Under the pieces are notes generated by a model. It saw only the letters and a program-made list of their open reading frames with translations, was not told the DNA's origin and did no database searches. DNA of 64,000 bases from Ashinkailepas kermadecensis (Eukaryota; Arthropoda; Thecostraca; Neolepadidae): assembly GCA_034440615.1 (NCBI GenBank), contig JAOTOM010003979.1, positions 1-64,000 of the forward strand, read 5' to 3'. Made by a program: the position numbers and the translations under genes. Shown in pieces: positions 1 to 12,552 of the stretch (position 1 is its first letter; each line of letters opens with the position of its first letter).

Positions 1-765
1 CCTGCCGATGGTTCTGACGCCACAGGCGTCAGCACCAGTCATAAGACCGACAGGCCCAGGGATCGGCCAGATCTGCCACTCCGGCTGGGGACAGAAGGCA
101 GGACCGGCCATCAACCAGTCATAAGACCGACAGGTCCAGGGATCGGCCAGATCTGCCACTCCGGCCGGGGACAGAGGGCAGGGCAGGTCATCAACGCTCA
201 CGACCTGTGTTCACACCGCCAGATCTTCCACTTCAGCTGGTGACAGAGGGCAGGGCGGGCCATCAACGCTCACGACCTGTGTTCACACACTCACAGAGGG
301 CCGCCAGATCTTCCACTCCGGCCGGGGACAGAGGGCAGGGCAGGTCATCAACGCTCACGACCTGTGTTCACACACACACACAGAGGGCCTCTAGATCTTC
401 CACTTCGGCCGGGGACAGAAGGCAGGACCGGCCATCAACGCTCACGACATGTGTTCACACACTCACAGGGGGCCGCCAGATCTGCCACTTCAGCTGGGGA
501 CAGAGGGCAGGGCGGGCCATCAACGCTCACGACCTATGTTCACACACGCACAGAGGGCCACCAGATCTTCCACTCCGGCCGGGGACAGAGGGCAGGGCAG
601 GTCATCAACGCTCACGACCTGTGTTCACACACACACAGAGGGCCTCTAGATCTTCCACTTCGGCCGGGGACAGAAGGCAGGACCGGCCATCAACGCTCAT
701 GACCTGTGTTCACACACACACACACACACAGAGGGTCGCCAGATATGCCACTCCTGCCGCGCTGA
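1..765. repeat. About 85-bp minisatellite with CA microsatellite spacers
   Basis: Nine copies of a roughly 85-bp unit can be followed by the recurring AGATCTTCCACT/AGATCTGCCACT motif near 66, 148, 222, 306, 393, 479, 564, 650 and 740. Spacing varies from 74 to 90 bp because the internal (CA)n run changes length. The first two units differ (they carry a CATAAGACCGACAGG stretch). Open frames here simply read through the repeat in different phases, so I do not call a gene. The array touches the window edge and may continue left. Confidence 0.9.
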
Positions 766-1063
766 CCTGACCCCGAGGTGACGTCACACCACCAGCGATC
801 GATCCCCAGTCGGGCAACAGCTGACAGACGCCCGGCGGCACCGAGCGGTGTGGATTCCGCCGACTCGGTGGCGATTTACGGCCGGCTTGCGGCCCCGCAG
901 TTCCGCATCAACACACGCCGACCATTTCCAGGGGGCGCATTGCTGCCGCCAACTCCAACAGCACATCCAATGAGCTACAGCCTCTGACCGGCTGGTGGAG
1001 GGTGACCTCAACCACAACCATGGTTGATAGGCGCCGGCCATGAGGTGGCAACCCACTGTGGCA

Positions 1064-1168
1064 ACCATGTGGTGTCCATGCTGTTGGTATCCATGTGAGG
1101 AAACCATGTGGCGTCCATGTTCTTGGTGTTCATGTGAGGAAACCATGTGGCATCCATGTTCTTGGTTC
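1064..1168. repeat. 39-bp tandem repeat, about 2.7 copies
   Basis: ACCATGTGGYGTCCATG followed by a (T/C)TGTTGGT-type stretch and CATGTGAGGAA recurs three times with few substitutions. No coding evidence. Confidence 0.75.
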
Positions 1169-1459
1169 CACCATTGCGGCTAAAGGATAATCAATGAAGT
1201 CAACATCGTGAGCCCGCTGGCCATGCAGCGGACTGTCCGTTTTGTTAATGTGCACCCATCCCCTTGCTGTATCACCGTCGGCACACAACACTCGTTATGC
1301 AGACTGCTTCCATGTGTCACAGATGATTGAGTGTCTACGCCATCTCAATCCGGGATGGACACAAGAGGGCACTGGAGGAATGTGCCCTCCCCCATAGGAA
1401 GGTGACGCCCCTCCGGCCGGGAAAAGACGCCCTTCTGAGAAGGCTCGAGAAGGCTTCGG

Positions 1460-1605
1460 AATGATAATCGGGATGAGAATGAGAATGAGAATGAGAATGG
1501 ATGAGAATGAAATGGAATGGAATGAGAATGAGAATGAGAATGAGAATGATAATGATAATGAGAATGAGAATAAGAATGAGAATAAGAATGAGAATGAGAA
1601 AAAAC
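1460..1605. repeat. GAGAAT hexanucleotide microsatellite
   Basis: About 20 units of GAGAAT with GATAAT and AAGAAT variants. The long low-complexity open frames on both strands (Asn/Glu-rich or Ser/His-rich) are read-through of this microsatellite. Confidence 0.95.
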
Positions 1606-2223
1606 AGAGAGAAAGAATAAAGCAAGAGAAAAAGATCGACAGAAGACAAAGTGGAGATGATTACGCTTGGCTTGTGCAAGTGGAGATGAGTACTCCGTTT
1701 GTTGTTTGAAATCATCTTTTGAAATTATTGGATCTAATCTCATCTGGATCCATGAAGGTCAATATACAGCCTATTTGAATACAGTGACAACGAGACAGTA
1801 CTCTAAATGCAATACAATGAGAAAATCGATTTGTTACAACAAACAGAGCAATAACATAGCTTCGATATGTTCATAGAAAATCTACTCAACTTACCATAGT
1901 TATATTAAAAGAGTATCCAATTCCAAATCTATTCCGATATCCAATCCATGTTATGCTCCGCTTGGAAAGGGCAAAATTTCAAACGGAAGCATACGTAATT
2001 GGCGTGAAGGAAGTGAACGAGTGGTAGGCCACGCTCGAAGGACGCGTGTATATCTATTATCTTTGTCCACGGCGTGGCTGATTGCATCTATTGTGGTTCG
2101 AGTGGAGGTAGCGCATGTCAGTGCAGAGTGGCTGGAAGGGAAGTCGCCATGGATTGTGCCACGACGGTCGCCTCCACGATCGCCAGAGATGACCAGTATC
2201 GAGGGATGGGGCTAATCGAGCCG

Positions 2224-2395
2224 CATCGAGGGATGCGGCTGATTCCTTACCCGAACTGGCCATCTCTCAGCGGATCTCTAAGGCCCGGGAAGGGCAGTCG
2301 CCATGGTTACCATCGAGGGATGCGGCTGACTCCTTACCCGAACTGGCCATCTCTCAGCGGATCTCTAAGGCCCGGGATGCCTTCCGGACGCGGAG
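2224..2395. repeat. 87-bp tandem duplication
   Basis: CATCGAGGGATGCGGCTGA at 2224 recurs at 2311, followed in both copies by the same CTTACCCGAACTGGCC and GGATCTCTAAGGCCCGGGA stretches. A partial third copy (ATCGAGGGATGGGGCTAA) precedes them. I recognise no gene in it. Confidence 0.85.
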
Positions 2396-2659
2396 GAACT
2401 TTGTCGAAGAACACCTGAAACGACCGAAGACACACATCACACACCGATGCAAACATCCTGTTCTCGCGAGTCCGGAGTCCGGATTCGATGGTTGTTTCTT
2501 CGGCAACACCCCAAAGCGGACAGCAAGTGGCGCCATGATGTCGCGTTGCACTGGAACTTCTGTAGTTCAATCATTAGTGCTAAGTTGTGAGTACCTTGCG
2601 CGTACATTGTCAGGTAAAATGTTTTCGTGATCGAGTTGCGGTCGGTGTCAAAAGGCCAG

Positions 2660-2806
2660 TGGTCACCAGTGGTGCTATGGGGCTGGTTGTAGTGGTCACC
2701 AGTGCTGCTATGGGGTTGGTGGTAGTAGTTACCAGTGGTGGTGCTATGGGGTTGGTGGTAGTGGTCACCAGTGGTGCTGCTATGGAGTTGGTGGTAGTAC
2801 ACGCGG
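2660..2806. repeat. 33-36-bp minisatellite
   Basis: Four to five copies of a unit built on CCAGTGGTGCTATGGGG plus TTGGTGGTAGTGGTCA, with 3-bp length steps. The 207-codon minus-strand frame at 2437-3060 runs through it, but its non-repeat ends show no recognisable domain, so it is not called. Confidence 0.85.
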
Positions 2807-3099
2807 CTGCTCCTAAATAGAAACTCTATTTTGTGATAAGCAAGCAAAAAACTGTCAATGCAAAGGCGACCGTCGTGGCACAATCCAGCGCCACACATCG
2901 TTGCCTTCACTATTGCAACCCACGGCCGTGTAGGCAAGGGTTGGTGCAACTTTCCTTTGCTCCTTTGCTCGCTCGTTGCACGTTTTGAGACAACAGGAAA
3001 GGCGCATGTCAGGTCGCCGCCGCTTAGCTTATCTGATGGGGCAGCCTTCACCGACCGCATTGTATCAAAATGTTACTTTGTGCTATCGGACCACTGACC

Positions 3100-3884
3100 T
3101 ATGACACCATAAGTGATAAGGTAACTGATAACATAAATCATAAAATAAATGGCCTATGATGGCATAAGTGGGGACATGTCGGGACTCGTTTCGTAGAAAT
3201 CGCCAGCCATCTGGCCGCCTACGTGTGGCCAATGTGGGGTGGCAGGGTGACTGATAACTCGGATAGCCGGTCAACATACGCCATTGACCATTCCAACTTG
3301 ACCTCAGATGACCTTGGCCCAAGAGTCACTGTGAGGTTAATTTAGCCAACTGAATTTGACGTCCCTTTTGACTCATCTGACTCATGAACCCTCTGACCTC
3401 TCATCTCACTTTTGAACTATGGGCACGAAGGTACGAAATCGTACATCTATCCCGGGATAATTCGAGATGTCATGATGAATATATTATGCGAGGGTCTGTG
3501 ATTGTTCTTACACGAAGCACTTATGAGCGTGAAATAACTTCTCTTTTTTAAATTGACCTGAAAGTGATTTGAATGGTCAACGAGCTGCCGATGTGCAGAA
3601 ATTGGATAACACTCGTGACGTCCTGTCCCATTGTTTAACACGGGGCTCTTGCTTCATCTTACTTCACTCTCCACTCTGAAGCACTGGGCGTGGCCGTCGC
3701 AACAACTGCAATGAGAAAGTGGCGAAATTCCGTGCGAGGGTGAGGATTAAGCAACTCTTCGGATGCTAGTGCCCCTCAGCACCTGGTTCCTCCTTAGCAC
3801 TCTTTGCAGGAAACTACTCAATTTAAAATCAAATTAAACACAGAATGGAGCATAGTAATCTCCGTCCATACACCAGTGTTGGTC
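3100..3884. other. Unassigned single-copy DNA
   Basis: AT-richer sequence with a few GTGACC/TGACCT motifs around 3240-3420. I see no coding exon, RNA gene or mobile-element end. Confidence 0.6.
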
Positions 3885-4275
3885 ACCCTACACAGCACCC
3901 AGCACCCGGTACCCAGTACTCAATACGCAGTACCAGGTACCCGGTACCTGGTGCCCAGTACCCAGTACTCAGTGGTGTCTAGTACCCAGTACTGGGTACC
4001 CAGTATCGGGTACCCAGTACCCGGTATCCAGTACCAAATGCCCAGTACCTAGTACCCCGGTACCCGGTACCCAGTGTACAGTACACAGGACCCAGTACCC
4101 AGAACCCAGTGCCCAGTACCCAATACCCGGTACCCAGTACCTAGTACCCGGCACCCAGTACCCGGCACCCAGCACCCGGTACCCAGTACCCAGTACCCGG
4201 TACCCAGCACCCGGTACCCGGCACCCGGCACCCAGCACCCGATACCCGGCACCCGGTACCCAGTGCCCAGTGGGG
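3885..4275. repeat. GGTACC-rich short tandem array
   Basis: About 390 bp of interleaved 7-13-bp units such as ACCCAGT, ACCCGGT and GGTACCCAGTACC. The unit is close to self-complementary (GGTACC is a palindrome), so the array can fold on itself. All six frames stay open for long stretches because the unit lacks stops. A short CGAGATC repeat (4556-4597) lies just beyond. Confidence 0.9.
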
Positions 4276-5049
4276 CAGCAGGACAAAGCAGTGCAGCACG
4301 ACTTGTCGTGGCAGCGGCCGCCTGTACCGACGCTGCCGGAGCGGCAGAGAGGCCACGGTACCTGTGTCGTCAGGTGCACGCTGTGCTGCACCTGACCGCG
4401 GTGCACCCTGGCGAACAGCTTGTGCTTCAGCAGCGACGCAGACGCCGACACGGCCGGACTGAAGCGCGTCATGGCGACTGGTCGCTTCAGACGATCTCTT
4501 CAGCTTGGCCTGGACAGTCTCAACGCGCCGGCGCTTTAGTTGGACATCCGAGAACCGAGATCCGAGACCCGAGATCCGAGATCCGAGGTCCGAGATAAAC
4601 GCACCGAGTAGGAAATCACTTCGAACAGGCTGGTCAACTCGCCACGTGAGTACGAAAATGTACAAAACCCTCGCTTAGCTAGGAGAAGACACCACAAAGA
4701 GTCTTCCAACTGGCTGAGAAGTTGGCATGTACGGGCGTCGCCGATGCCAGCCGTGAGGGAACACCGGTGATCTTGGTCCGCGCCACCAACAAACCACGTG
4801 ACAGACTTGCCCAATGCAGGTGTCCCGCGGACACAAACAACAGCGCCGGCAATAAATCACGCCGTCAATCTATATCCAAATAACAAGGTCACCAGCAACA
4901 GGTACCGGCAGCAATAAATATTACCAAATATTATGCGCAAAAGGTGGCTCCCGCCTCAAATACGGTGTCCAATGGCTAATTCGAGTTCAGTTGTCGAAAG
5001 GACCTGGTATAGGTCCAACCGCAGCTTAGTGGCTACGGCAGGTACAACA

Positions 5050-5905
5050 GTAATCACAGATGTCAGACGCAGACTCAGCGTTACAGTCCGGTGGGTCAGG
5101 TCAGGTCAGGTCAGGTCATGTCAGGCTCAGTGGCAGCGTCCGGCGAGCGTCTTGCGCTTCACTCGCTGCAGAAGAGGAGTGCGAACAGCTTCAGCTCTCA
5201 GTCAGTCCACGCCTCGGCGACACGCGTCTTGTTCGTTCGACACCCGACCTGACACCCGCTCCACTGGTGACCCGCGGTGCTCGCGGCTCCGGTCTGCGCC
5301 AGCAGTCGGGTGCCACCCCGCGCCAAGCTCGTCACAGTCGGAGTCCTCCACACGGACGTCGGCCGCGCAGAGGCCTCCGCACCGCGCGCGGTCCACTCGC
5401 AGACAAACGATCGAGCTGCGGCCGGCCCGACCCGGCCGCTCTGCCGCACGACCTCCCGACCTCCCGACCGCCCGACCGCCGGCACGTGGCCACGTGGCGG
5501 CCGTTGTCCGAGACGCGGCCACGTGGTGGCGCCGCCCGTGCGCCGCTTTGTCGGCGGCAGATCGATGCGCGCGGAGACGGCCGGCGCGTCGCGGTCGACG
5601 GAGCGGCGCGGGCCGACCGTCGGCGCCGACGCCCGCCTGCGGACTGGGCCGGCGGCGCCGTGACGTCGGCCGGTGGTTCCTGGAAGGTCGTCGGCCGCCG
5701 TCGGAACGAGCGTCGCGTCGGCGGCCGTCGAGTTCCCGGAACGCGGCGGCCGAGTCAGACAACAGCTGCGGTGACCTCGACTGGGGTCGGGTCACCGTCC
5801 GCGGTCGCGTGTTCCCGGAACGCGGCCGGATCGGACGACAACAGCTGCGGCGACCTCGGCTGGAGTCGGGTCATTGTCGACCGCAATGTATGCACAAAAC
5901 GTTGT
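5050..5905. other. CpG-rich island with an 86-bp tandem duplication
   Basis: About 850 bp of very GC- and CpG-rich DNA preceded by an (AGGTC)n run near 5096-5130. Three plus frames and two minus frames are open, which such composition gives without selection, and none shows a known domain. Within it, about 5727-5812 and 5813-5895 are a tandem duplication built on TTCCCGGAACGCGG and ACAACAGCTGCGG. A promoter or an unrecognised exon is possible; no splice-bounded exon could be supported. Confidence 0.5.
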
Positions 5906-6019
5906 GCACGCGACTGGGCTGACATGACCGTGAAGAGAGGAAGCTGCCGGTCGTGGCCGTTTTTAATCAGGCAATGTCTAAAAGATGAGAACAGGACTGC
6001 GACTACGTGCCACGGCAAC

Positions 6020-6078
6020 GCAATCAACGATCATATTCTGACATTCTGGCATTCTGACATTCTGACATTCTGACAGGT
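6020..6078. repeat. 10-bp repeat (ACATTCTGAC)
   Basis: Five imperfect copies of ATTCTGACATTCTGGC-type sequence in tandem. Confidence 0.8.
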
Positions 6079-6814
6079 GTACCAATATGCTTGCTGCAAT
6101 GCACGAGGACCGAACGTAGCCCAATCCAGGGCTGTGCGTGTGTGCGTGTGGGTGCGTGCGATGTAGCGCGGTATAGCGTGACATGCACGTTATGTGGCGT
6201 GGTGCAGCCAACGTGACGTTGGAGAGTGACGTCAACAGCCGCAATTAATGCATCTGGTAGACGACATATCACGCAATGGTGACGTCAACAGCAGTAATTA
6301 ATGCATCCGATGGTCGTCATATCACGAAATGTTGGCGTCCGTTCAGCACACATTTCTAAGCGATCGGCAATTGCGAAAGGAGCATTCATAACACAAATAC
6401 AATATCCGCAGTTCTGGGAAAGAAAAACAACTAAGCGGGGCTGACCACCGTTTCCATTGCGACTGCATCATGATAAGCAATACCAGGAAAACCGAATCAA
6501 TGTCAAGAGTCACGATTGCAGTAGATAGCTAGACCCGATGGAAAACACCAACACATGAGTCACTTGCTTGGTATTGAGCCCTGGTTCCCAGAAGTGTCGC
6601 CGCAGGACGCCGTGCTACTGCTTGACCTGTGCTGTGTTTTCCATGCATTATTATGCAGGCAAAGCCCAGCTGACCAGCTGTTGGATTGGTGAGGCGAGAC
6701 AGCGACATTACGAACAGATTACGGCGATATTACGGCGATGTTACGGCGGCATTACGCCCTCAATTCACCATCGAGCCACGACAGTTGATGGCTCGCCGAC
6801 GGCTGCGAAAAGCA

Positions 6815-7060
6815 TAATCTTCCCTGCAGTGGCTACTGTAGCCGGAGGGTAACCACACCAGCAGCGGCTACTGTAGCCCGAATGGGTAACCATCCTCCTG
6901 TGGCTACTGTAGGCCAGAGGGACAACCTTTCCTGTAGTGGCTACTGCAGTCCAGAGGAATAGCCTTCCATATAGTGACAACTGCAGACCAGAGGGGTAAC
7001 TTTCCAGTGGCTACTGAAGTTCAGAGGAATGGCCTTTTTCCAGAGCGCTCCAGGTGTTGA
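6815..7060. repeat. About 48-bp degenerate minisatellite
   Basis: Five diverged copies of a unit containing GTGGCTACTG, then (C/T)AGAGG, then TAACCTTCC. The divergence points to an old array. Confidence 0.75.
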
Positions 7061-7835
7061 AAAGGCATAGCTCTCCCTGGCATTGCCTACAGTCAGAGCA
7101 TATTCATCATTGGCTGTTGCCAACAGCGTTCACCGTGGCAAGTAATGAGCTACAATCTCAGTCAATATCTGGTAAGATACACCTGACTGTCGAATTATCA
7201 GTGGATCGGCTTTAGTCGCGCAGTTGCATTTGTTTTCATACGATGAATCAAATACAGACTAAGAGAACGGCAGTAACAGTGAGGGTCAGAGTGTTATGCG
7301 TTAAATGGGCCCGACACGCATTAAGAAAATAACGAAATACGAAATCACCAAAATAACAAGATTCCAGAAGAACAAAATACTCAATTACCGAACTACTAAA
7401 ATAACAAAATAATAAAATGTCATCTGCATGGCTTGGCCCCGAGTCGCTCCGGATGTAATATCTTTCTTGATCACCGCAATTGATCCTGCTCTGAAATTGA
7501 AGGCTACAATGTGACATGGGATTCACCCAGCGGCAAATTCAGGGTCGGAGGCTTAGCGAAAACAAGAGAGTGCAACGAGCAACATCTAGCCTCAGCCTTC
7601 GCAGTCACTTTCGAGAGCGAACGCCGAGTACGGTGGACGGTGCATCTCCTGACGCTTATGGCTTGAAATTGACCGGGACTCTAACCTTGGAGGTCCGTCA
7701 AGGTCGAGAGATCTGTTCCCCCCCCCTCGCCGACCTGATCGTTGGTGGCAGCAGCCGACCACAGCGAACAGCCGAGAGTGTGACCTGCCGTATGCGTGTG
7801 TGTGAGGAGGGGAGCTGTCTCTATACGAACAACTA
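7061..7835. other. Unassigned single-copy DNA
   Basis: No exon, RNA gene or transposon end that I can support. Short AATAACGAAATAC-type AT-rich repeats occur at 7320-7410. Confidence 0.55.
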
Positions 7836-8015
7836 GGACACCATCTCACTGTGGGTACCTTCCCATAGGAGTATCATCTCACTGTGGGTACATCTCACTA
7901 TGGGTACCTTCCCTGAGACACCATCTCACTGTGGGTACCTTCCCTGAGACACCATCTCACTGTGGGTACCTTCCCAAATAGGACACCATTTCACTATGGG
8001 TACCTTCCCTGGGAC
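7836..8015. repeat. 30-35-bp minisatellite (ACCATCTCACTGTGGG)
   Basis: Six copies of ACCATCTCACTGTGGG plus TACCTTCCC with variable linkers (TGAGAC, AAATAGGAC). Each copy contains GGTACC. Confidence 0.85.
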
Positions 8016-8642
8016 ACACCGGTGCATGTATCAGATTGCATAGAAACTCTAAATTGCTAGGATCTCGAAGCAGGAGCTTAAGGTGCCGATTCTGGAGCGG
8101 TTTAGCTTACTTAATCAGTGCCAGCATGACACAGATTATAAAATATATCAACTGCGGGTGCGTACAGCATACATGCAACATTCGTTCGTGAGGCACAGAC
8201 GAAATACTACAACGAACATGCTTCTGCAAGTGTGTATGGTACATTGTTAATGTCATGCTTGCATTTAAGTTTCGTTTGAACTTAGTCGAACCAACAAGGA
8301 CCACCACATGCTTAAGCATGTTGCATGGAGCATCTTCCAAATTACATTGACATGAACCGAGTTTTAAAGACGTCGCTCGTCAGGCATTCCGAAAAAGAAG
8401 TGTTGCACTTTCGCAGAATGTCGCAGATTTGCCTTGATTGACGCGAAACCGTGCATTGCAATTTTAGGAGCAAATTCATTAAGACAGCCGACTATTAGCC
8501 GAATTATATTGCGATCGGCATGCAGGGCAAGGAAAACGGACTGACCATTCGCATTTCCTATTGCTTGTACATGCACTAACTTGGTCACACTTTCCGAAGT
8601 CTTGCCCTTATTGGGCACATACACCCTAGCCAAAATCCGTTA

Positions 8643-9136
8643 TTCACACGCGAACTGGAGGGCGTCTCACATAGCGAACACATGAGGGGGCTTTCGCCTC
8701 CCCTTCCTTCGAAACTACTGCAGCTAGAAGCACATAATTTGTTGAGCATATGACGCTGTAGTTAACTCACTTCGTATACATTTTATGATCCTAGGTATGC
8801 CTAGGTATGATGCCTTCAGGGATAAATGAGGTCGAGATCGGCCAGCGAACCACGGCGCCGCTCCGCTGCACCGACAAATCCTTTGTGACCTTGAACTTTT
8901 GGCGGCCGAGCGGCTGGTCGGCGGTCGGTCGCCGACCAGCCGGTAGACTTTGCACCACCGCAGTTCCTAAATTTACCAACGGATTTCAATTTGTTTGCAT
9001 GGGATGTGCTTATCAATTGCTAACAAAGTCACCAACTTTTACTACAACATCGCCACCCATTTGTGAGATATCGTCGAAAAGCAGTGGGAGGAAGGAGCGG
9101 ATTCCGCCCCCACCCACTCCGTTGTGCGCGTGTTAA
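8643..9136. mobile_element. TTAA-type MITE, copy 1
   Basis: The right end reads GCGCGTGTTAA (9126-9136) and the left end TTCACACGCGAACTGGAGGG (8643-8662). That matches the TTAACACGCGC ends of the element at 28,933-29,874, with the left TTAA mutated to TTCA. Next to the right end lies the same GGATTCCGCCCCC motif as in the other copy. No transposase is encoded, so it is non-autonomous. TTAA flanks suggest piggyBac-like mobilisation; that is inference from the target site only. Its interior (about 8940-9030) matches, in reverse complement, about 17,545-17,640. Confidence 0.65.
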
Positions 9137-10025
9137 TCCTTCTTTGTATCGGCTATCTCGCTCCGATTTTGTTCTGTGGATATACTTCGTAGTGTAGCTA
9201 TGATTATGTTTCTAGGATGGATGAAAATTGGCACACATATTATTTCTGACTTCAAGGGCGGCAAGTCAATTGCTTCCTGCCCCCGCCCTCCCTACGCCGG
9301 TTGGTATAACGCACTGTGGCTGGACGGCAGGGCGCAACACGATAGCACCCTGATAGACTGTGCCGCATTACGTTATGGCTTCGAAGAAAGACCATACTGT
9401 GCCGCAGTGCTCAGCTGTACAGCGGTACAGTGCAGATCCGTACGCTGCTGAACCCCAACAATGTCTTGCATAGCCTTAGAGTCATCTAAGAAAAACCCTG
9501 GAGCGTTGAACAAATTAACCCCACTTCCACGCCCCCGCCACGCAGACCTATGTGCTGCGAGGGTTCAGACGTCAGCCGCCCGTCTCCACGTATTCCGGAT
9601 TCCGATTGGTTAACGCGCGACCAATCGGACGGCCTCTTAGCGCGCTCGTAAAGAGACGTGGACGGTGTGGGCTGAACTCCAGCGGTGGACTCGACCCAGC
9701 GCTCTGCCCGGAGTCCCGGCAGCGGCAGAGACGGATGTGTGATGGCCCTGCTGAGTGCATTGCAGCAGCGGCGGGGTCCATTGCACCTGCATCTCAGACT
9801 GATGGCAATTTCTCACATGATTTTATGGGGATGGAAGAGCCAAACAAGTAAGCCAAACCAAGCTGACAGAGACAGTATCGTGCAGTGGTACGCGATGCGG
9901 ACAATGCATGTGACAATGCAACGCTGCCCTCCACTTTACTGCCACTTCTGTCCAGTGTTTGATTCACTTAAAAGCTACAGGCTACAGTGTAACAGCTGAT
10001 ACGTCAAAATCCTTCGATAACGTGG
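9137..10025. other. Unassigned DNA with a GC-rich patch and paired CCAAT boxes
   Basis: The 9,550-9,780 stretch is GC-rich and contains GATTGGTTAACGCGCGACC followed by CCAATCGG, i.e. two CCAAT boxes in opposite orientation. This could be promoter-like. No exon with convincing splice sites was found. Confidence 0.4.
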
Positions 10026-10188
10026 GGCCGCGGTAGCTCAGTTGGTAGAGCATCGGACTCTTGATCGCAAGATTGTGGGTTCGAATCTCACAACCGACGG
10101 CATTTACCGAGTCCACCCGCGACCAATCGGCGTGAGAGGTTGACGACGCTGTATGACTTATCGGTTGAATGCGTCGTAAAAGAACCCA
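10026..10188 (+). mobile_element. tRNA-derived SINE, Lys-like head
   Basis: The head has a canonical RNA polymerase III box A (TAGCTCAGTTGGTAGAGC) and box B (GGTTCGAATCTC). The anticodon-loop region reads CTCTTGA, as in a Lys-CTT tRNA. The stems are too degenerate for a working tRNA gene. The head is followed by the body motif GCGACCAATCGGCGTGAGAG and a GCGTCGTAAAA tail. The same body follows a different tRNA head in four other copies here. Confidence 0.85.
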
Positions 10189-11509
10189 AGATAGCGTGAG
10201 GCACACCCAACCCAAGATAGCGTGGGCCTTCACGGTGTCACTACTCAAGTCAGAATGGCAAAAACGTTCCTTATGCTACCAACTTGTTCCCGGACCACGG
10301 TCGGTTAGTGAAGCATGGCAATATTGCAAATTATGCAGGATTCATAGGATTGAACACCGAACACAGCTTTCTGGTGCAGCCTGCTTGCATGCTTGGCATC
10401 AATAAATAGGAATAGCTGTGACCATTTAGCAACACATGTTTGATAATAACTTAAATGTCTGAGAAATAATACTTTAAAATGAGACGCTAATTGATATCAC
10501 CAGAATCAACTGTTCTTATGGACACACACCAATGTAGCATGTCAAGTATATCTTATTATTCCTTGCTCATTACTCCTCAAGCCTGACACTTTCAAAAATC
10601 ACATAAAACAGAACATGAGCTTTCTTATGCTGGTCTGCCCGAGTTTGGCCGCCGCTGATTCATATGTCGGTCCACCGATGCGTGGAGTCAGCGGTGTTGT
10701 TTTATATACTTTTGATGGATCAACTGCCCCCCCCCCCCGCCCAAAAAAACTGCCTTTGCCCCCTCCATATTTTCAGCATTTAACATGTGAGCCTATGGAG
10801 TGTGCGCCCAATCAATTTTGGTCTGCCCATTGCCCAACCCTCCCATCCATCCAATAATTATCGAAAATCAACACCTGAGCATGGAGTAAACAGAGACAAA
10901 GAGTGAGGAGCGTGTCAAATATTCTAACTTTCAAGAAGAGGCTGAGGATGTGTTTCCAGTTAGTTACCAGTCCACGTGCACCAATAGAGCTGCTGGTGCA
11001 CGTGGATTGGTGATAAACCGAAGGTGCTATCTCGATGTGCAGTAGTCGGTTGTCTGACTATGTGTGGGTGGGATGTGGGATGGGGATGGATGGGGCTGGA
11101 ACTTGGGGACATGTGATGTGCTTCACTAATCATGCTATGTAATTTTGTTTCTAAATTCGCTGCTTACTGTGGTTTCACATGTATCATTGACGTCGGCAAC
11201 TGACAACAAAAGCACATATTTGGAGATCACATCTATCCCAAATATACGATGATGATAATGAAGTACACTTTATTATTTCAACGTTTCTTCCTTTCACATG
11301 GTTTGCAGAAATGCAAACTTTCCTTCTCCCCCCTACTCTTGTAAATGTTATAGATGCTCATGCATCTAGCATAACGATGAGCGAATTCATGAGTACCCTG
11401 GAGTAAGCTGCGAAGGGAACCCATTACCACTTCCGCACCGAATGTGCTGTCTCTCTCACCAACACCCGCCAAGAAAAAGAACCTTGGGTTATTATAAGAC
11501 TCATTCAAC
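10189..11509. other. Unassigned single-copy DNA
   Basis: A poly-C tract at 10,727-10,738 and a GGGATGGGGATGG run near 11,070-11,095 are the only notable patches. No exon supported. Confidence 0.55.
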
Positions 11510-11648
11510 TGCTAGGTCATATTGCGTCGCCAACCTCTCATGCCGACTGGTTGGGGGTGGACTCGGAAATCCCGCCGGTTGCGGGATGCGAACCCACAAT
11601 CTTGCCGTCAAGAGCCCGACACCCTACCGACTGAGCTACCGCGGCCCC
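11510..11648 (-). mobile_element. tRNA-derived SINE, Lys-like head, minus strand
   Basis: Reverse complement shows GGCCGCGGTAGCTCAGTCGG (box A) and a box-B GGGTTCGCATCC variant, then the shared body with TGCGTCGCCAACCTCTCATG on the plus strand. Same subfamily as 10,026-10,188 but more diverged. Confidence 0.75.
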
Positions 11649-11789
11649 ACCAACACCCGCCAGTTCCTCCGGTGGTCCTCCAGATGGGCACGTCACTGCC
11701 ACTACCCGGCACTCCTCTTCCTCTGTCATATGCTGGAGTACACTCAGAGCCTCGCCCGGGGAAAGCAACCTTCAGCTCTCCCAGACGCT

Positions 11790-12552
11790 GCCACACAAAG
11801 CTGCGTTTGTCGCGGGACTGTGCTGCCAGATGCTCCCGGGTGCTGCCAGATGTCGCCGACTTGAACAGCGGAAGCACTCTGCGCGCTGCTGCTGCTGCCA
11901 CTGTCGTTGCTGCCACGGCCGCCGACTAGCGTCCTCCAGTGGCGCCCTCCGCTGTTGTACTTCCCGATTTCCCCGGTAGGCGGCACTGCCATGCCGAGAC
12001 GCGCGTGGCCCGTCCCTGCCCCGGCCGACACCGCCCATACTGTTGATGCCGTCAGCCGATGTGACGTCGCCGCTCCTATCGCTGAGCTCCGCTGCACTGA
12101 CCTCCGTCGACTCATGAGTCGGGGCGATCTCTTGCGCCGAGGTCAGCGTCAGGCGCAGCTCGCTCGGCAGCCTAGACTGAAGACGCTCGTGTTGGATGTG
12201 GCACACACCAGCCGGTCTCTTCGCATGTCGTCCAGGGCTCCGACATGGAACTGGCATGGCTCAACCGGTTTTCCGAGACGCGCATTGACCCGCCTCCGTC
12301 CCGGTAGCAAGTGTGTAACCTGCACCTTGCCACAATTGCTGACTCTTGCCGCTCGAAATGAGCGCACAAAACGTTTATCAGCTCTTGATATGGCTTATCG
12401 CCCGATGCCTCTGGTGACACCAAATCCTCGAGGAGTCCAAAGGTACCGCACTCAACGACGTTTATAACATGGCACGGTTCCTGTCCTCGTCCGTACTCCC
12501 GAAATCGAACGGCCAACGTAATGTTGCTGTAACAACCGATTGTACGTAGCAA
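11790..12552 (-). pseudogene. Gypsy-type LTR-retrotransposon gag relic
   Basis: Three successive minus-strand frames carry, in the right order, landmarks of the gag protein of Ty3/Gypsy elements. First LLEDLVSPEASGDKPYQEL and ESAIVARCRLHT (12,460-12,340). Then EPCQFHVGALDDMRRDRLVC (12,270-12,200) and LTLTSAQEIA (12,150-12,110). Last is a CFRCSSRRH zinc-knuckle-like motif (about 11,870). Gag packages element RNA. At least two frameshifts separate these blocks, so it is not functional. No protease, reverse transcriptase or LTR was found alongside. Family is recognised by motif order; clade is not resolved. Confidence 0.7.

Noticed and set aside
2437..3060. 207-codon minus frame
   Set aside because: Half is the 33-36-bp minisatellite; the remainder has no domain and no supported splice sites.
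5060..6073. 337-codon frame in the CpG-rich island
   Set aside because: All three plus frames are open at once and contain a tandem duplication; composition, not selection, explains it.
8364..8633. 90-codon minus frame (MARVYVPNKGKTSESVTKLV...)
   Set aside because: AT-rich, no splice sites or recognisable motif, not long enough to exceed chance.
10026..10100. Functional tRNA-Lys gene
   Set aside because: The anticodon arm does not pair properly and the head is fused to the SINE body found in five other copies.
11990..12175. Open minus-strand block considered as the next iRhom exon
   Set aside because: LTLTSAQEIA and its neighbours match the Gypsy gag order of the adjacent blocks, and no good donor follows.
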